DNA of 64,000 bases, taken from the NCBI GenBank assembly GCA_900541675.1, contig UQKU01000006.1:1-64000 (forward strand), in the 5' to 3' direction. Made by a program: the position numbers and the translations under genes. Below are positions 44,220 through 54,019 of this stretch, piece after piece; the stretch's first letter is position 1, and each line of letters starts with the position of its first letter. The notes beneath the pieces are model-generated. The model was not told the origin of the DNA. It did not search any database and saw only the letters and a list, made by a program, of their open reading frames with translations. This stretch comes from an uncultured Collinsella sp. Lineage in GTDB: Bacteria > Actinomycetota > Coriobacteriia > Coriobacteriales > Coriobacteriaceae.

Positions 44220-45350
44220 TTACAAGTATTTGCGCCAATCGTCCTCGTCCTCATCGTCCTCGGCGGCAGCCTGGGCCTGCTCGGCGGCGCGAGCAGCCGC
44301 AGCGCGTGCGGCAACCTGGGCATAGGACTCCTCGTTACGCTCGGGGAAGTTTGCCAGCACGTGCTCGAACTTGGCAAAATCCTCGTCCCAACGCGTAGAA
44401 GGCACGGCAAAGAAGAGCTGCTTGACCTTAAAGTCGCCCGACGCGAGCTCCTTGCGGAAGAGCTCGGCCACGGCCTCGGCGTCAAAGCCGTTGTTGTCGC
44501 AGCCCCAAGCACCCAGCACGAGCTTCTCGCGACCCAGCTCGTCGCAGATGGCAAGCACAAAGCGGATGCGGTCGCGCAGAGCGTCAAGCAAGGCATCGTC
44601 GCTCACGCGGTACTCCTGGCGAGCACGCTTGGCGTTGGGTGTAGCGGCGACGATTACGTCGGCATAGGCGTGCACGTGGTTGCGGTCGAAACGCACCGCG
44701 GGCACCACCAGCGCACGGTTGCGGTACAGCTCGCAGTTGATGTTGCGGCGACGGTTCTCGCCGTACCACTTACGCTGCTTGTCGAGCACGTTGTACAGGT
44801 ACGAATCGGCGCACAGCGTGGCCTCCTGTCCCAGATAGCCCTGGATGTAGCCGCCACCCGGATTGGTGAACGAGGCAAAAGCGAGCACAGCCATGTCGCA
44901 GAACTGCGCATAGCCGCGGCCGTTATCGAGGATTGCCTGCGTGGCGGAGACATCAAGTACGGTGACCTCGGGCAGGACCGGAGCAGCCTCCTCCGCGGGC
45001 GCGGACTCAGCCTCCGTGGCCTCCTCTGCGGGTGAAGGCTCGGCCGTAACCTCGGTCTCGGCGGACGCAACCTCAGCGGTCTCGACCTCGGCGGCCTCAG
45101 ACTCCTCAGCAACCTGTTCCTCGGCAGCGTCGGCCGCTTGGGCCTTGGCCTTCATCGCCGCGACAAAGCCGGCAGGCATACCGTCGAACTCGCGCACGCC
45201 GGCAAGCGAGCGCTCGATATCCTTGGCGCACGCTTCGGACACAGTCGCCACGTGACGCTCGGCGGCCTTGGCACGGGCCTCGCGCTTGGGATTGGACTGT
45301 CCCGCGCGATTGGGCCTGCGGTTACGGTTCCTGTTGTCAACGTCTGCCAT
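44220..45350 (-). CDS. TIGR02452-family (microbial PARG-like) protein with altered catalytic motif and Ala/Glu-rich insert
   Basis: A 376-residue protein. The macrodomain part (residues about 130-350) has ASFTNPGGGYIQGYLG followed by QEATLC, then VVPAVRFDR and VLGAWGCDNNGFD. Poly(ADP-ribose) glycohydrolases carry GGG-X6-8-QEE; here the last Glu is Ala, so hydrolysis may be lost or changed. Residues 73-125 are an acidic Ala/Glu-rich insert, and the C-terminus is an AAR-rich, acidic tail. An ADP-ribose-binding or hydrolysing role is inferred from family only. Own terminator; monocistronic. Confidence 0.75.
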   Translation of the reverse strand: MADVDNRNRNRRPNRAGQSNPKREARAKAAERHVATVSEACAKDIERSLAGVREFDGMPAGFVAAMKAKAQAADAAEEQVAEESEAAEVETAEVASAETEVTAEPSPAEEATEAESAPAEEAAPVLPEVTVLDVSATQAILDNGRGYAQFCDMAVLAFASFTNPGGGYIQGYLGQEATLCADSYLYNVLDKQRKWYGENRRRNINCELYRNRALVVPAVRFDRNHVHAYADVIVAATPNAKRARQEYRVSDDALLDALRDRIRFVLAICDELGREKLVLGAWGCDNNGFDAEAVAELFRKELASGDFKVKQLFFAVPSTRWDEDFAKFEHVLANFPERNEESYAQVAARAAAARAAEQAQAAAEDDEDEDDWRKYL

Positions 45351-45415
45351 AAGTGGTCACCTTTCTCGGTCTCTGCCGCTATCGGCTTTTCCATCCATGA
45401 TACCCCGCCACGCAC

Positions 45416-45441
45416 AAAAAAGACGGCCCCGAAGGACCGCC
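45416..45441 (-). terminator. Terminator of the BI-1 gene
   Basis: On the minus strand GGCGGTCC-TTCG-GGGCCGTC followed by TTTTTT. Confidence 0.8.
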
Positions 45442-45486
45442 TTCCGCATCGATTTACACGTGCGCAAGCACCGCTGCAATTTGGCA

Positions 45487-46182
45487 CTAGTCGCGACGAC
45501 CAAGGATGTTCAGGATGCGCAGGAACACGTTGATGATGTCCACGAACAGGTTGGATGCCATGAGTACGGCGTTGGGCAGCGTGGGCGGCACCGTCGTGGC
45601 CACATAGGTGTCGTAGCCAATAAAGCCGGCGAACACCACGATCACGATCAGGTCGGTGATGGACTGCGAGACGCCCATAAACATCAGCACGATCTCGACC
45701 AGAATCGTGGCAAGCAGGATGCCAAAACCAATGCCGTACACACGCTGGAAGAACTTGGGGAAGGTCACGCCCAGCGCACCAAAGACAAAGGTGATGGCGG
45801 CCGTGGCGATAAAGGCAGTGTTGATGGTGGGCAGGTCGTAATTGGCAAGGCCAAACGACGCGGTCAGGCCAAAGGTACTCGCAAAGATTACGTAGCCCAC
45901 AAGGGACAGACCCACAGACTGCTTGCCCGCGGCGGCCGACATCATGACCATGCCGACGATGGTCAAAATAAACGAGCCAAAGACCAGCGGCAAGGCGGCG
46001 CCGCTCATCATCATGCGCGCAAACGACATGGTGCTCGTAAAGTAAGCACCGGCGCCCATGGCGCAAAAGCCCAAAAAGATCAGGGCAGACATGACAAGGT
46101 TGTACGCGCGCGGCGACATCTCCTTGGCACGGCTTGCGCCGGTCTCAATGGGGCCGTTCTGATAACCCTGGATATCGTTCAT
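45487..46182 (-). CDS. Bax inhibitor-1/YccA family membrane protein
   Basis: A 231-residue protein with seven membrane helices; the last ones contain IVVFAGFIGYDTYVA and SNLFVDIINVFLRIL, typical of the family. Relatives conduct calcium or protons or interact with FtsH; function in this organism unknown. Confidence 0.88.
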   Translation of the reverse strand: MNDIQGYQNGPIETGASRAKEMSPRAYNLVMSALIFLGFCAMGAGAYFTSTMSFARMMMSGAALPLVFGSFILTIVGMVMMSAAAGKQSVGLSLVGYVIFASTFGLTASFGLANYDLPTINTAFIATAAITFVFGALGVTFPKFFQRVYGIGFGILLATILVEIVLMFMGVSQSITDLIVIVVFAGFIGYDTYVATTVPPTLPNAVLMASNLFVDIINVFLRILNILGRRD

Positions 46183-46261
46183 AATATCGTCCTTTCAAAA
46201 GCGCCGCGACAGCGCCGTAGGTGACAAGATTCCTGCCATTGTACCCGAATGCCGCGCGCTC

Positions 46262-46600
46262 TTACCTGCGGCGCCCACTCTCGAGCGTACGGTCGAATGC
46301 CCACACCCACCAACGCATCAGATGGGCCTGCGAGCCATCCGGTCGCTCGCGCGCCTGTTCTTCCAGATACAGTTCGGTCGCATGCCCACCAAAACGAACC
46401 TTATAAGTCGCCGTACGAATGCCGTGAACCGTCAGGCCAAAACCGGTGGACGAGACAATCTCGTCAATCGTAAAGCAGCGACCGTCGACCCAGCAGACGG
46501 TAACCGGCACGACTTGTCCGCCCGCGAGGATGCGGGCCACGACGTCCACATACTGCTTGTGCACGCGTCGAGTTTTACCATCTGTCTGTCGATATTCCAT
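46262..46600 (-). CDS. Hypothetical protein (112 aa)
   Basis: A soluble 112-residue protein with several aromatic residues (CWVDGRCFTIDEIV, RWWVWAFDR). It may belong to short DUF6504-like proteins of Actinobacteria, but I am not sure. The ATG at 46600 has AGGAGG only 1-2 nt before it; the upstream ATG at 46621 has no site, so the start is uncertain. Confidence 0.55.
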   Translation of the reverse strand: MEYRQTDGKTRRVHKQYVDVVARILAGGQVVPVTVCWVDGRCFTIDEIVSSTGFGLTVHGIRTATYKVRFGGHATELYLEEQARERPDGSQAHLMRWWVWAFDRTLESGRRR

Positions 46601-46848
46601 GCCTCCTATTATCGAACGCATGTTTGCACATTGTAAAGCGAACAGGCTGTGGTTTTGGGATGTTGGGGCGCGCACGTGTCCTCATGGCGTGCTAGCAAAA
46701 AGAACACCCGCGGTCAACAGGGCAAATATTCAATGTTAGTGCCAAAAAATTCACTTCTCCCATCAGAACTCGGTAAAGAAACCCGCAGGAGGTGATACGA
46801 TTTATCATGTTTTTGTAACGTGCCTGCAAACTTCGAGAAAGCCCATAT

Positions 46849-47898
46849 ATGGACGTAACGTTCTCAGCCTTCCTCGGCCAAATTGTGTCGAACCCAGTCC
46901 TTGCCGTCACCGTGATCCTCGCGCTCGGCGCTATCTTCGTCAACGGATGGACCGACGCGCCCAACGCCATCGCGACCTGCGTCACTACGCGTTGCATGCC
47001 CGCCCGCGCCGCCATTCTCATGAGCGCCGCATTCAACTTCCTCGGCGTGCTCATCATGACGCACTTTAACGCCAGCGTCGCCAACACCATCTCGCATATC
47101 GTCGACTTTGGCGGAAACAGCACCATGGCGCTCGCGTGCCTCTGCGCGGCGCTGTTCTCCATCGTCGTCTACGGTGCCACGGCATCGCGTTTTGGTATCC
47201 CCACCTCGCAGAGCCACAGCCTCATCGCCGGCCTGACCGGCGCTGCTATCGCCCTCGGTGGCGCTAGCAGCGTCAACGTCCACGAGTGGATGAAGGTCAT
47301 CTACGGCCTGGCGCTCTCCATCGGCCTGGGCTTTGTCATGGGCTGGGTCCTGTGCAAGCTCGTCTCGATCCTTTTCGCCGCCGCCAACAGGCGACGCGCC
47401 AACGTCTTCTTTAAATATGCTCAGATCGCGAGCGCTGCGGCCATGAGCTTTATGCACGGCGCGCAGGATGGACAGAAGTTCATCGGCGTGCTCTTTTTAG
47501 GTGTCGCCTTTGCCAGCGGACAGACGAGCGTCGGCGACGCCGGCATCCCCATCTGGATCATGCTGCTGTGCTCGGCCACCATGGGCATCGGCACCAGCGT
47601 GGGCGGTGAGCGCATCATCAAGTCTGTCGGCCAGAGCATGGTCAAGCTCGAAAAGTACCAGGGCTTCTCCGCCGACCTGGCGGGCGCCGCAAACCTGCTG
47701 CTTGCCACGCTCACCGGCATCCCCGTGTCCTCCACGCACATCAAGACCTGCGCCATTATGGGTGTCGGTGCCGTCAAGCGCCTCTCGGCCATCAACTTCG
47801 GCGTGGTCAAGGACATGATGTTCACGTGGTTCTTCACCTTCCCCGCTTGTGGACTCATCAGCTTTGTCATGGCCAAGCTGTTCATGATGTTCATCTAG
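46849..47898 (+). CDS. pit: Inorganic phosphate transporter, Pit family
   Basis: A 349-residue protein with about 10 helices and the two internal repeats of Pit carriers: GWTDAPNAIATCV and SFMHGAQDGQKF, plus GIPTSQSHS and GIPVSSTHIK. It imports metal-phosphate with a cation at low affinity. It pairs with the DUF47 gene downstream, the usual arrangement. A perfect AGGAGGTGAT site lies 62 bp upstream, before a 3-codon ORF. Confidence 0.92.
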   Translation: MDVTFSAFLGQIVSNPVLAVTVILALGAIFVNGWTDAPNAIATCVTTRCMPARAAILMSAAFNFLGVLIMTHFNASVANTISHIVDFGGNSTMALACLCAALFSIVVYGATASRFGIPTSQSHSLIAGLTGAAIALGGASSVNVHEWMKVIYGLALSIGLGFVMGWVLCKLVSILFAAANRRRANVFFKYAQIASAAAMSFMHGAQDGQKFIGVLFLGVAFASGQTSVGDAGIPIWIMLLCSATMGIGTSVGGERIIKSVGQSMVKLEKYQGFSADLAGAANLLLATLTGIPVSSTHIKTCAIMGVGAVKRLSAINFGVVKDMMFTWFFTFPACGLISFVMAKLFMMFI

Positions 47899-47965
47899 TC
47901 AAACCGAACGCCCATCCGGACCGCAATACCTCGCCCACCCGTCTTCGCCTCGAAAGGACCCACTC

Positions 47966-48589
47966 ATGGCAAAGAAACCCGATTCGTTCTACTTTGACAA
48001 CTACGTCGCCTGCGCCGACCTTGCTGTCCAGGCCGCAGAGTTGCTCATCAAGATTTTTGAGAACTTTGATCCCGCGCATATCCACGACATGCTCGAGGAG
48101 ATGCATGCGATTGAGCATGCGGCCGACAAGAAGCACCATGAGCTCGAGGATGCCCTGCTCACTGCCTTTATCACCCCGCTTGAGCGCGAGGATCTGGACC
48201 TGATGAGTTGCTCGCTCGACACTGTGCTTGACCGTATCGAGGGCGTCGTGCAGCGCGTCTACTTCACCAACATTCAGAGCATCCACCCCGATGCCATTGT
48301 CATCGCCCACAAGGTGACCGACGCCTGCCGCGCCATGAAGGATCTTATGGTCGAGCTGCCTAATTACCGCAAGTCCAAGACCCTGCGCGAGCTGGTCATC
48401 CAGATCAACACCATTGAGTCCGAGGCCGATGAGCTCTACATCAACGCTATGCGCAACCTGCACGTCAATGGCAAGGACCCGCTCGAGGTCATCGCCTGGC
48501 GTGACGTCTACGCTTTCCTGGAGTACTGCGCCGACTGCTGCGAGAATGTGGCTGATGTCGTGGATTCGATTGTCATGAAGAACAGTTAA
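47966..48589 (+). CDS. DUF47 / PhoU-like accessory protein of Pit
   Basis: A 207-residue helical protein with the DUF47 pattern EHAADKKHHELEDAL and TPLEREDLDLM. It is encoded 67 bp after pit; such proteins regulate the adjacent Pit carrier. ATG has GAAAGGA upstream. Confidence 0.88.
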   Translation: MAKKPDSFYFDNYVACADLAVQAAELLIKIFENFDPAHIHDMLEEMHAIEHAADKKHHELEDALLTAFITPLEREDLDLMSCSLDTVLDRIEGVVQRVYFTNIQSIHPDAIVIAHKVTDACRAMKDLMVELPNYRKSKTLRELVIQINTIESEADELYINAMRNLHVNGKDPLEVIAWRDVYAFLEYCADCCENVADVVDSIVMKNS

Positions 48590-48594
48590 TTGGG

Positions 48595-48702
48595 GGTATG
48601 TGTCCCGGCGGCGAAGGGCCGGCACCTGTTTGCTTTCTCACTCCGGCTGCGTGGCAGAGTCGTTCGAAAGTAAACAGGTGCCGGCCCTTCGCCTTACATA
48701 CC
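48595..48702. repeat. 108-bp inverted repeat after the DUF47 gene
   Basis: Arms with the core GGCGAAGGGCCGGCACCTGT (about 27 matching nt) and an outer GGTATGT pair; 26-nt centre 48639-48664. It starts 5 bp after the stop codon. No T run, so not a standard terminator. Confidence 0.8.
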
Positions 48703-48870
48703 ACCATTGGGAACTTTGGCTGATGGTTAGAATGCGATGGGAACCTGGATGATGCGGCCTTTTATGCCCGATTGGATACTTTGGGGCTGCATTGAGCGTT
48801 TGGCTGAGCGTAGCCTTGGGTACCTTTTGATTTACCTTGGATTGATTCGCTGACTTTGGAGGGTTTGGTT

Positions 48871-49401
48871 ATGGGGTATTTGGATCTGGCTCGGTCTCGG
48901 TATTCTTGTCGTTTGTTTGAGGCTCGGGCTGTGGAGCAGGCTGTGGTGGATGCCATTGTTGAGGCTGGGCGTATTGCTCCTTCTGCTTGTAATAATCATC
49001 CAACCCGTGTGATGGTGTTGGATACACCCGAGCTTTTGGAGAAGGCGGCTGCTTGTCAGCCTCGGTTTGCTCGTGATGGGTCCATCTTTGGCGCTCCGCT
49101 CATCTTCCTCATTTGCAGCGTTACCGACGACGCTTGGGTTCGCCCCTATGACCAGATGAACTCCAGCGCTATCGACACCTCGATTGTTTGCGATCAAATG
49201 ATGATGGAGGCCGAGGAGCAAGGCCTGGGAACGTGTTGGGTATGCCATTTTAAGCCCGAGCTAGCCCGAGAGCGGTTCAACCTGCCCGAGGGCGTCTATC
49301 CCTATCACATGCTCGTCTGCGGCTATCCTGCCGACCACATCGCCGATCCCGAGCATCGCGAGGCCCGTACCATTCCCCTCTCCGACTTCCTCCTCAAGTA
49401 G
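48871..49401 (+). CDS. Nitroreductase family protein
   Basis: A 176-residue flavoprotein of the small nitroreductase type: N-terminal RSRYSCRLFEARAVE, IAPSACNNHPTRVMV (FMN contact), and GLGTCWVCHF. It reduces nitro compounds or quinones with NAD(P)H. ATG 48871 has GGAGGG upstream. The first 70 codons use T- and G-ending codons, then usage switches abruptly to the C-ending style of the rest of the window. Confidence 0.85.
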   Translation: MGYLDLARSRYSCRLFEARAVEQAVVDAIVEAGRIAPSACNNHPTRVMVLDTPELLEKAAACQPRFARDGSIFGAPLIFLICSVTDDAWVRPYDQMNSSAIDTSIVCDQMMMEAEEQGLGTCWVCHFKPELARERFNLPEGVYPYHMLVCGYPADHIADPEHREARTIPLSDFLLK

Positions 49402-49445
49402 TTCTTGCGCATGCCCTAAAATCTACCTTTTACCGCTCACCCTTT

Positions 49446-49488
49446 CGCCGAGTTCTGCCCTATCGCACGCAGAGCTCGGCGTTTTGTT
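49446..49488 (+). terminator. Terminator of the nitroreductase gene
   Basis: CGCCGAG..CTGC pairs with GCAG..CTCGGCG, followed by TTTTGTTT. Confidence 0.75.
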
Positions 49489-49509
49489 TCCCAACCCGTA
49501 TGCAGCCAC

Positions 49510-49537
49510 AAAAAAGGAGCCCGCAGGTGCGAGCTCC
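49510..49537 (-). terminator. Terminator of divIVA
   Basis: On the minus strand GGAGCTCGC/GCGGGCTCC followed by TTTTTT. Confidence 0.85.
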
Positions 49538-49567
49538 TCTTAAGGACACGAGATTGTAGCTCTGGCG

Positions 49568-50245
49568 CTAGTCCAGGTCGTCGGCGGCAAAGTTGTCGAT
49601 CGGGGCGAAGGGGTCAGCCACGGGGACAACCGGATCAGCGACAGGCAGCGGCTCGGCGGCGGGAACGGTCACTGCAGGAGAAGCCGCAGAACCGACCGGC
49701 GTGGAGGCCATAAGGTCGGACGGGAAGGAATTCTGCGCATCGTCCATGAAGTGCTGGATGAGCTTGAGGTACTCGGCTTTGAACTCCTCACGGGAAGCCT
49801 TCAGACGGTCGATCTCCTCGAGCTCGGCCTGCTTCTCGGTCAGGGCCTGACGGATGACCTCGCGGGCCTTGGCGTCGGCTTCGTTGCGGATGCGCTCAGC
49901 GTTCTCGTTGGCATCGTTGACGATGCCCTCGGCGGTCTGCTGGGCAGCAATCAGCGCAGCGGAGATCTGGCGCTCCTGAGCGGAGAAGTCGGGTGCGGGA
50001 GCGGCCACAGGAGCGGCGGGAACGGCCTGAGCGGCAGCGTCCTGAGCCTGGGCAAGCTGGGCCTGCGTGTCGGCAAGCTGCTGCTCGGTGGCAGTCAGAC
50101 GACCCTTAAGATCGACAATCTTGGCAAGCATAGCGTCAACCTCGGAGGACAGCGTCTCCAAAAAGACGTCGACCTCGGCGGGATCATAACCGCGCTTGGC
50201 CTCAGAGAAAGTCTGAGCCTGGATGTCAGCAGGGGTAATAGCCAT
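49568..50245 (-). CDS. divIVA: DivIVA domain protein
   Basis: A 225-residue protein. The first 50 residues match the DivIVA lipid-binding domain (ITPADIQAQTFSEAKRGYDPAEVDVFL); residues about 40-160 are coiled coil with an Ala/Pro-rich interruption; the C-terminal 55 residues are low-complexity (Pro, Val, Ala, Asp). DivIVA marks poles and growth sites. Last gene of yggS-sepF-yggT-divIVA. Confidence 0.9.
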   Translation of the reverse strand: MAITPADIQAQTFSEAKRGYDPAEVDVFLETLSSEVDAMLAKIVDLKGRLTATEQQLADTQAQLAQAQDAAAQAVPAAPVAAPAPDFSAQERQISAALIAAQQTAEGIVNDANENAERIRNEADAKAREVIRQALTEKQAELEEIDRLKASREEFKAEYLKLIQHFMDDAQNSFPSDLMASTPVGSAASPAVTVPAAEPLPVADPVVPVADPFAPIDNFAADDLD

Positions 50246-50307
50246 AACAAGTTCTCCTTTATCATCGCCTCGGCGCCGGGCGCCCGACGTAAGTTACTGA
50301 GCAAGTA

Positions 50308-50565
50308 CTATACGAGTATACCTATAAGAAGCTGCAGAATCAGCCTCTGCACCAACTGCAACGCAATAATTGCAACGACCGGCGAAAAATCAACGCCTCC
50401 CATCGGCGGAATAAACCGACGAAACAGGTTGAGCCACGGACCGCAGACGCTATCGAGCACCGCGGCGATATCCTGCAGCAGGCCGCCCTGCTTCATGGGA
50501 ATCCACGTCATAAAGCAATAGACCACGATAAGCGTGGAGTAGAAGTTGAACAGTGTGTTGACCAA
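50308..50565 (-). CDS. YggT family membrane protein, start uncertain
   Basis: At least 85 residues with two hydrophobic segments and the YggT signature DSVCGPWLNLFRRFIPPMGGVDFSP. The only canonical start is a TTG at 50565 without a ribosome site. The frame continues upstream through NIYTIVQL to an ATC at 50589, which lies 6 nt after a perfect GAGGAG, and an ATT at 50595. A non-canonical start (ATC or ATT) is therefore possible. It follows sepF, its usual neighbour. Confidence 0.8.
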   Translation of the reverse strand: MVNTLFNFYSTLIVVYCFMTWIPMKQGGLLQDIAAVLDSVCGPWLNLFRRFIPPMGGVDFSPVVAIIALQLVQRLILQLLIGILV

Positions 50566-50610
50566 CTGGACAATGGTGTAGATGTTGATGGGAATCTCCT
50601 CGTCTTGGGT

Positions 50611-51336
50611 TTACTTAAGGTAGCCGTCGGCGCGCAGCTTCTTGAGGTCCGAATCCTTGACCTCGCAGCCGGCGGGCAGCACCATAAACACGCGATCGCC
50701 CACCTCTTTGACCGTAGCGCCCAGGCCGCAGGCAAAGCCATAGCTAAAGTCCAGGACGCGCTTGGCGACCTCGGTGCGAACGCCAACAAAAATCAACGCA
50801 ACGGGCTGCTTGGTGCGCACGCGACGGACAACGGTCTCGACATCGTCATAGCTCTCGGGGCGCAGGACATAGGCAGGCAGCTGCGGCGTGGCGTTAATGA
50901 TGTTGCTCGCATAGGCCGAGCCGTCGCTCGGCGCAGAAGCGGGCGCAGGCGCCGCGGCGCGAGCGCGGGCGCTCTCGGCATAGCTCGACGGCGTGTCGTA
51001 AGCGCCGGGACGATAGCCGCCCGCGACACTATCCTGCGAACGCGACGGCGGATTGTACGTCGTCGCATGACGCGAGTCATCGCCGACCAGCTGTCCGGAA
51101 CGCGTGTACACGGCGACCGACTCGGCCTCGCCGCGGCGCGTCTGGCCCAGCAGACCGTTGCTCGGCTCATCTTGGGTATAGAAGCCCTCGCCCGAGGTAC
51201 CGCTGTAGCCGTTGTTCTGATAGCTATCGTCGTAGCCGTCATCGTAGCCGTAGTCGTCATCCTGGCCATAGCCCTGGTCGTAACCCTGCTGGCCGCCAAA
51301 GTGCATCTTATTTTTAATCTCGTCAAGGAAGCCCAT
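50611..51336 (-). CDS. sepF: Cell division protein SepF
   Basis: A 241-residue protein. An N-terminal membrane-binding helix (MGFLDEIKNKM) is followed by a Gly/Tyr/Asp/Gln-rich linker (residues about 14-145) and the SepF core (TKQPVALIFVGV, KRVLDFSYGFACGL). It anchors and bundles FtsZ. The linker is longer than in B. subtilis. Confidence 0.92.
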   Translation of the reverse strand: MGFLDEIKNKMHFGGQQGYDQGYGQDDDYGYDDGYDDSYQNNGYSGTSGEGFYTQDEPSNGLLGQTRRGEAESVAVYTRSGQLVGDDSRHATTYNPPSRSQDSVAGGYRPGAYDTPSSYAESARARAAAPAPASAPSDGSAYASNIINATPQLPAYVLRPESYDDVETVVRRVRTKQPVALIFVGVRTEVAKRVLDFSYGFACGLGATVKEVGDRVFMVLPAGCEVKDSDLKKLRADGYLK

Positions 51337-51396
51337 GGTTGTGTCCTCTCACGGTTTAGTGCAGGCGCTCTGTAAACCAGTGCGCACTTCAAAGCC

Positions 51397-52134
51397 CTAT
51401 TTTACTGCAAACTCCGGGCTAAATACTACCCTGCCCAGGCGAACGAGCGTAGAGCCCTCCTCAAGGGCGGGCTCAAAGTCCTCGCTCATGCCGCAAGAGA
51501 GCTCGGGCAGCCTCAGATCGGGATGCGCCGCCTCCAGCTCATCCCTCAGCTCTCGCAGCCCGGCAAAAGTGCGACGTGCCACATCCTTGTTCCCGCGGGG
51601 GGCCATAGTCATAAGGCCCTGCACACAAATTCCCTCAAGTTCCGCAAGCTCGCCGGCAACGCCACGAATCTCATCGGGCGAAAAGCCGCCCTTGGACTCC
51701 TCGCCGCTTACGTTGACCTCGATCAGCACCTGCTGGGGGGCGGCAAGCTCGCCCGTTTCGATCTTGCGAACGGCACGGCTCGAGATCGCCTGCGCCAAAT
51801 GAAGCGACCCTACCGAATGAATCAGCTCGGCCGAGCCCAACACCGCGTTGATCTTGTTGGTCTGAAGGTTGCCAATCATGTCGAAGCGCACCTCGGGCAG
51901 CTCCGGATGATCCGCCAGACCTGCAAGTTTGCGGACGAGCTCTTGCGGGCGGTTCTCAGCAAAATGGCGATATCCCACCTGGATGGCCGCGATGGTCTCA
52001 TCGACGCCGACGGTCTTGGACACGGCAATCAAACGCGCGGCATCACGGGGCCTCCCGGCGCGATCGAGCGCGGCATAGAAACGCTCGAGTATCTGCTCGC
52101 GGCGAGCGCGCATTACATTCAAATAGTTATCCAT
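51397..52134 (-). CDS. PLP homeostasis protein, YggS family
   Basis: A 245-residue PLP-binding protein with LIAVSKTV (PLP lysine), GYRHFAENRPQE, MIGNLQTNK and LSCGMSEDFEPAL. The family controls vitamin B6 and amino acid pools and is normally found between pgeF and sepF. Here pgeF and yggS are separated by the pst-phoU genes. ATG 52134 with GGAGG upstream. Confidence 0.92.
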   Translation of the reverse strand: MDNYLNVMRARREQILERFYAALDRAGRPRDAARLIAVSKTVGVDETIAAIQVGYRHFAENRPQELVRKLAGLADHPELPEVRFDMIGNLQTNKINAVLGSAELIHSVGSLHLAQAISSRAVRKIETGELAAPQQVLIEVNVSGEESKGGFSPDEIRGVAGELAELEGICVQGLMTMAPRGNKDVARRTFAGLRELRDELEAAHPDLRLPELSCGMSEDFEPALEEGSTLVRLGRVVFSPEFAVK

Positions 52135-52253
52135 TGCCAATCGCCTCCGTTAACAGCACAACAAGTAGTCCCATGCTAACGCAAGAGCGCAGCCCCGCAT
52201 CCGCAAGGCCGCGCTCCCTTAGGTATTTACAATCTCTCAACGAACGGGGTACC

Positions 52254-53111
52254 CTACTCCTCGTCGTCCTCGGCATCATCCTCGTCCTCAAGATGATCCA
52301 ACAGGTAGCGAAGACCCTCGCTCACCTCGTTAGCGGGCACCTTGGCAACAAAGCGTGCATCCACGGCGGGCCTCATAATGACGCCCTCGCCCGAAGGCAC
52401 GCGCATGCTCTCGAGCTCGTCCTCATCCGTACAGGCGATATCGCCGGCAGTCATACGCTGTCCGGTCAAAAGGAAGGTCAGACGGCAGGCGGCATCGATG
52501 GAAATCGAGGCAATGCGATCGAGGTAGCGCGAAACCATGATGGCACGGCGCAGGTCGTCATAGTTGCTGTCGTCGTCCATAAAATCGCCGGTGTCCATGC
52601 GGTTAAAGGTACGGAAGAACTTCTCGTACGCCGCATGTACCGGCTCATCCTCAACGGCCAGGTTGCAGATGATGGACATGTCGTTGGTGACGAGCGCGGA
52701 AAGCGACGAGCCCAGCACCTGGTATACGGCTTCGGCCTCGGCCTCAACCGTACCGACAAGCTCCTGGGGCAGCGAGATATCGGCCTTGACCATGTGACGC
52801 GTGGCGCGGCAGATCTGGCGAACCTTATCGGTCATGCGCTGCAGGTTAAAGTCGACGTAGATGATCGTCTGCAGTAAGCGGAAGTCGGAAGCGACCGGCG
52901 ACTGCGTGGCGATCAGGTTGTAGCACACGGCCTCCAAGTTGGCGCAGCGCGCGTCAATCGAAAGCGTGCGCTTCTTGGTCTTGGTGGCAAGCTTGCGGTC
53001 ATCGGTCACATAGGCCTTCACGGCGTCGTGAAGCGCCAGATCGACGGCCTCGTAGATGCTCAGCATCTCATGACGGGCCTCGATGAGCTGACGGGAAAAC
53101 AGTTTACGCAT
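52254..53111 (-). CDS. phoU: PhoU-like phosphate regulator with C-terminal extension
   Basis: A 285-residue protein. The first 210 residues are two PhoU three-helix repeats with DFNLQRMTDKVRQICR and RYLDRIASISIDA. The last 75 residues are an acidic extension ending DEDDAEDDEE. PhoU links the Pst transporter to phosphate signalling. Downstream of pstB by 92 bp. Confidence 0.88.
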   Translation of the reverse strand: MRKLFSRQLIEARHEMLSIYEAVDLALHDAVKAYVTDDRKLATKTKKRTLSIDARCANLEAVCYNLIATQSPVASDFRLLQTIIYVDFNLQRMTDKVRQICRATRHMVKADISLPQELVGTVEAEAEAVYQVLGSSLSALVTNDMSIICNLAVEDEPVHAAYEKFFRTFNRMDTGDFMDDDSNYDDLRRAIMVSRYLDRIASISIDAACRLTFLLTGQRMTAGDIACTDEDELESMRVPSGEGVIMRPAVDARFVAKVPANEVSEGLRYLLDHLEDEDDAEDDEE

Positions 53112-53203
53112 GGTTCACTCCAATCAGTTGGGTGCGGTCATGCCGCCCGCACGGTGAATACGCACCGGACCAGGTCCGATCGGCTTGGGACTAGTCGCAC
53201 CGA

Positions 53204-54007
<804 letters not shown>

Positions 54008-54019
54008 GGGACTCCTTAA

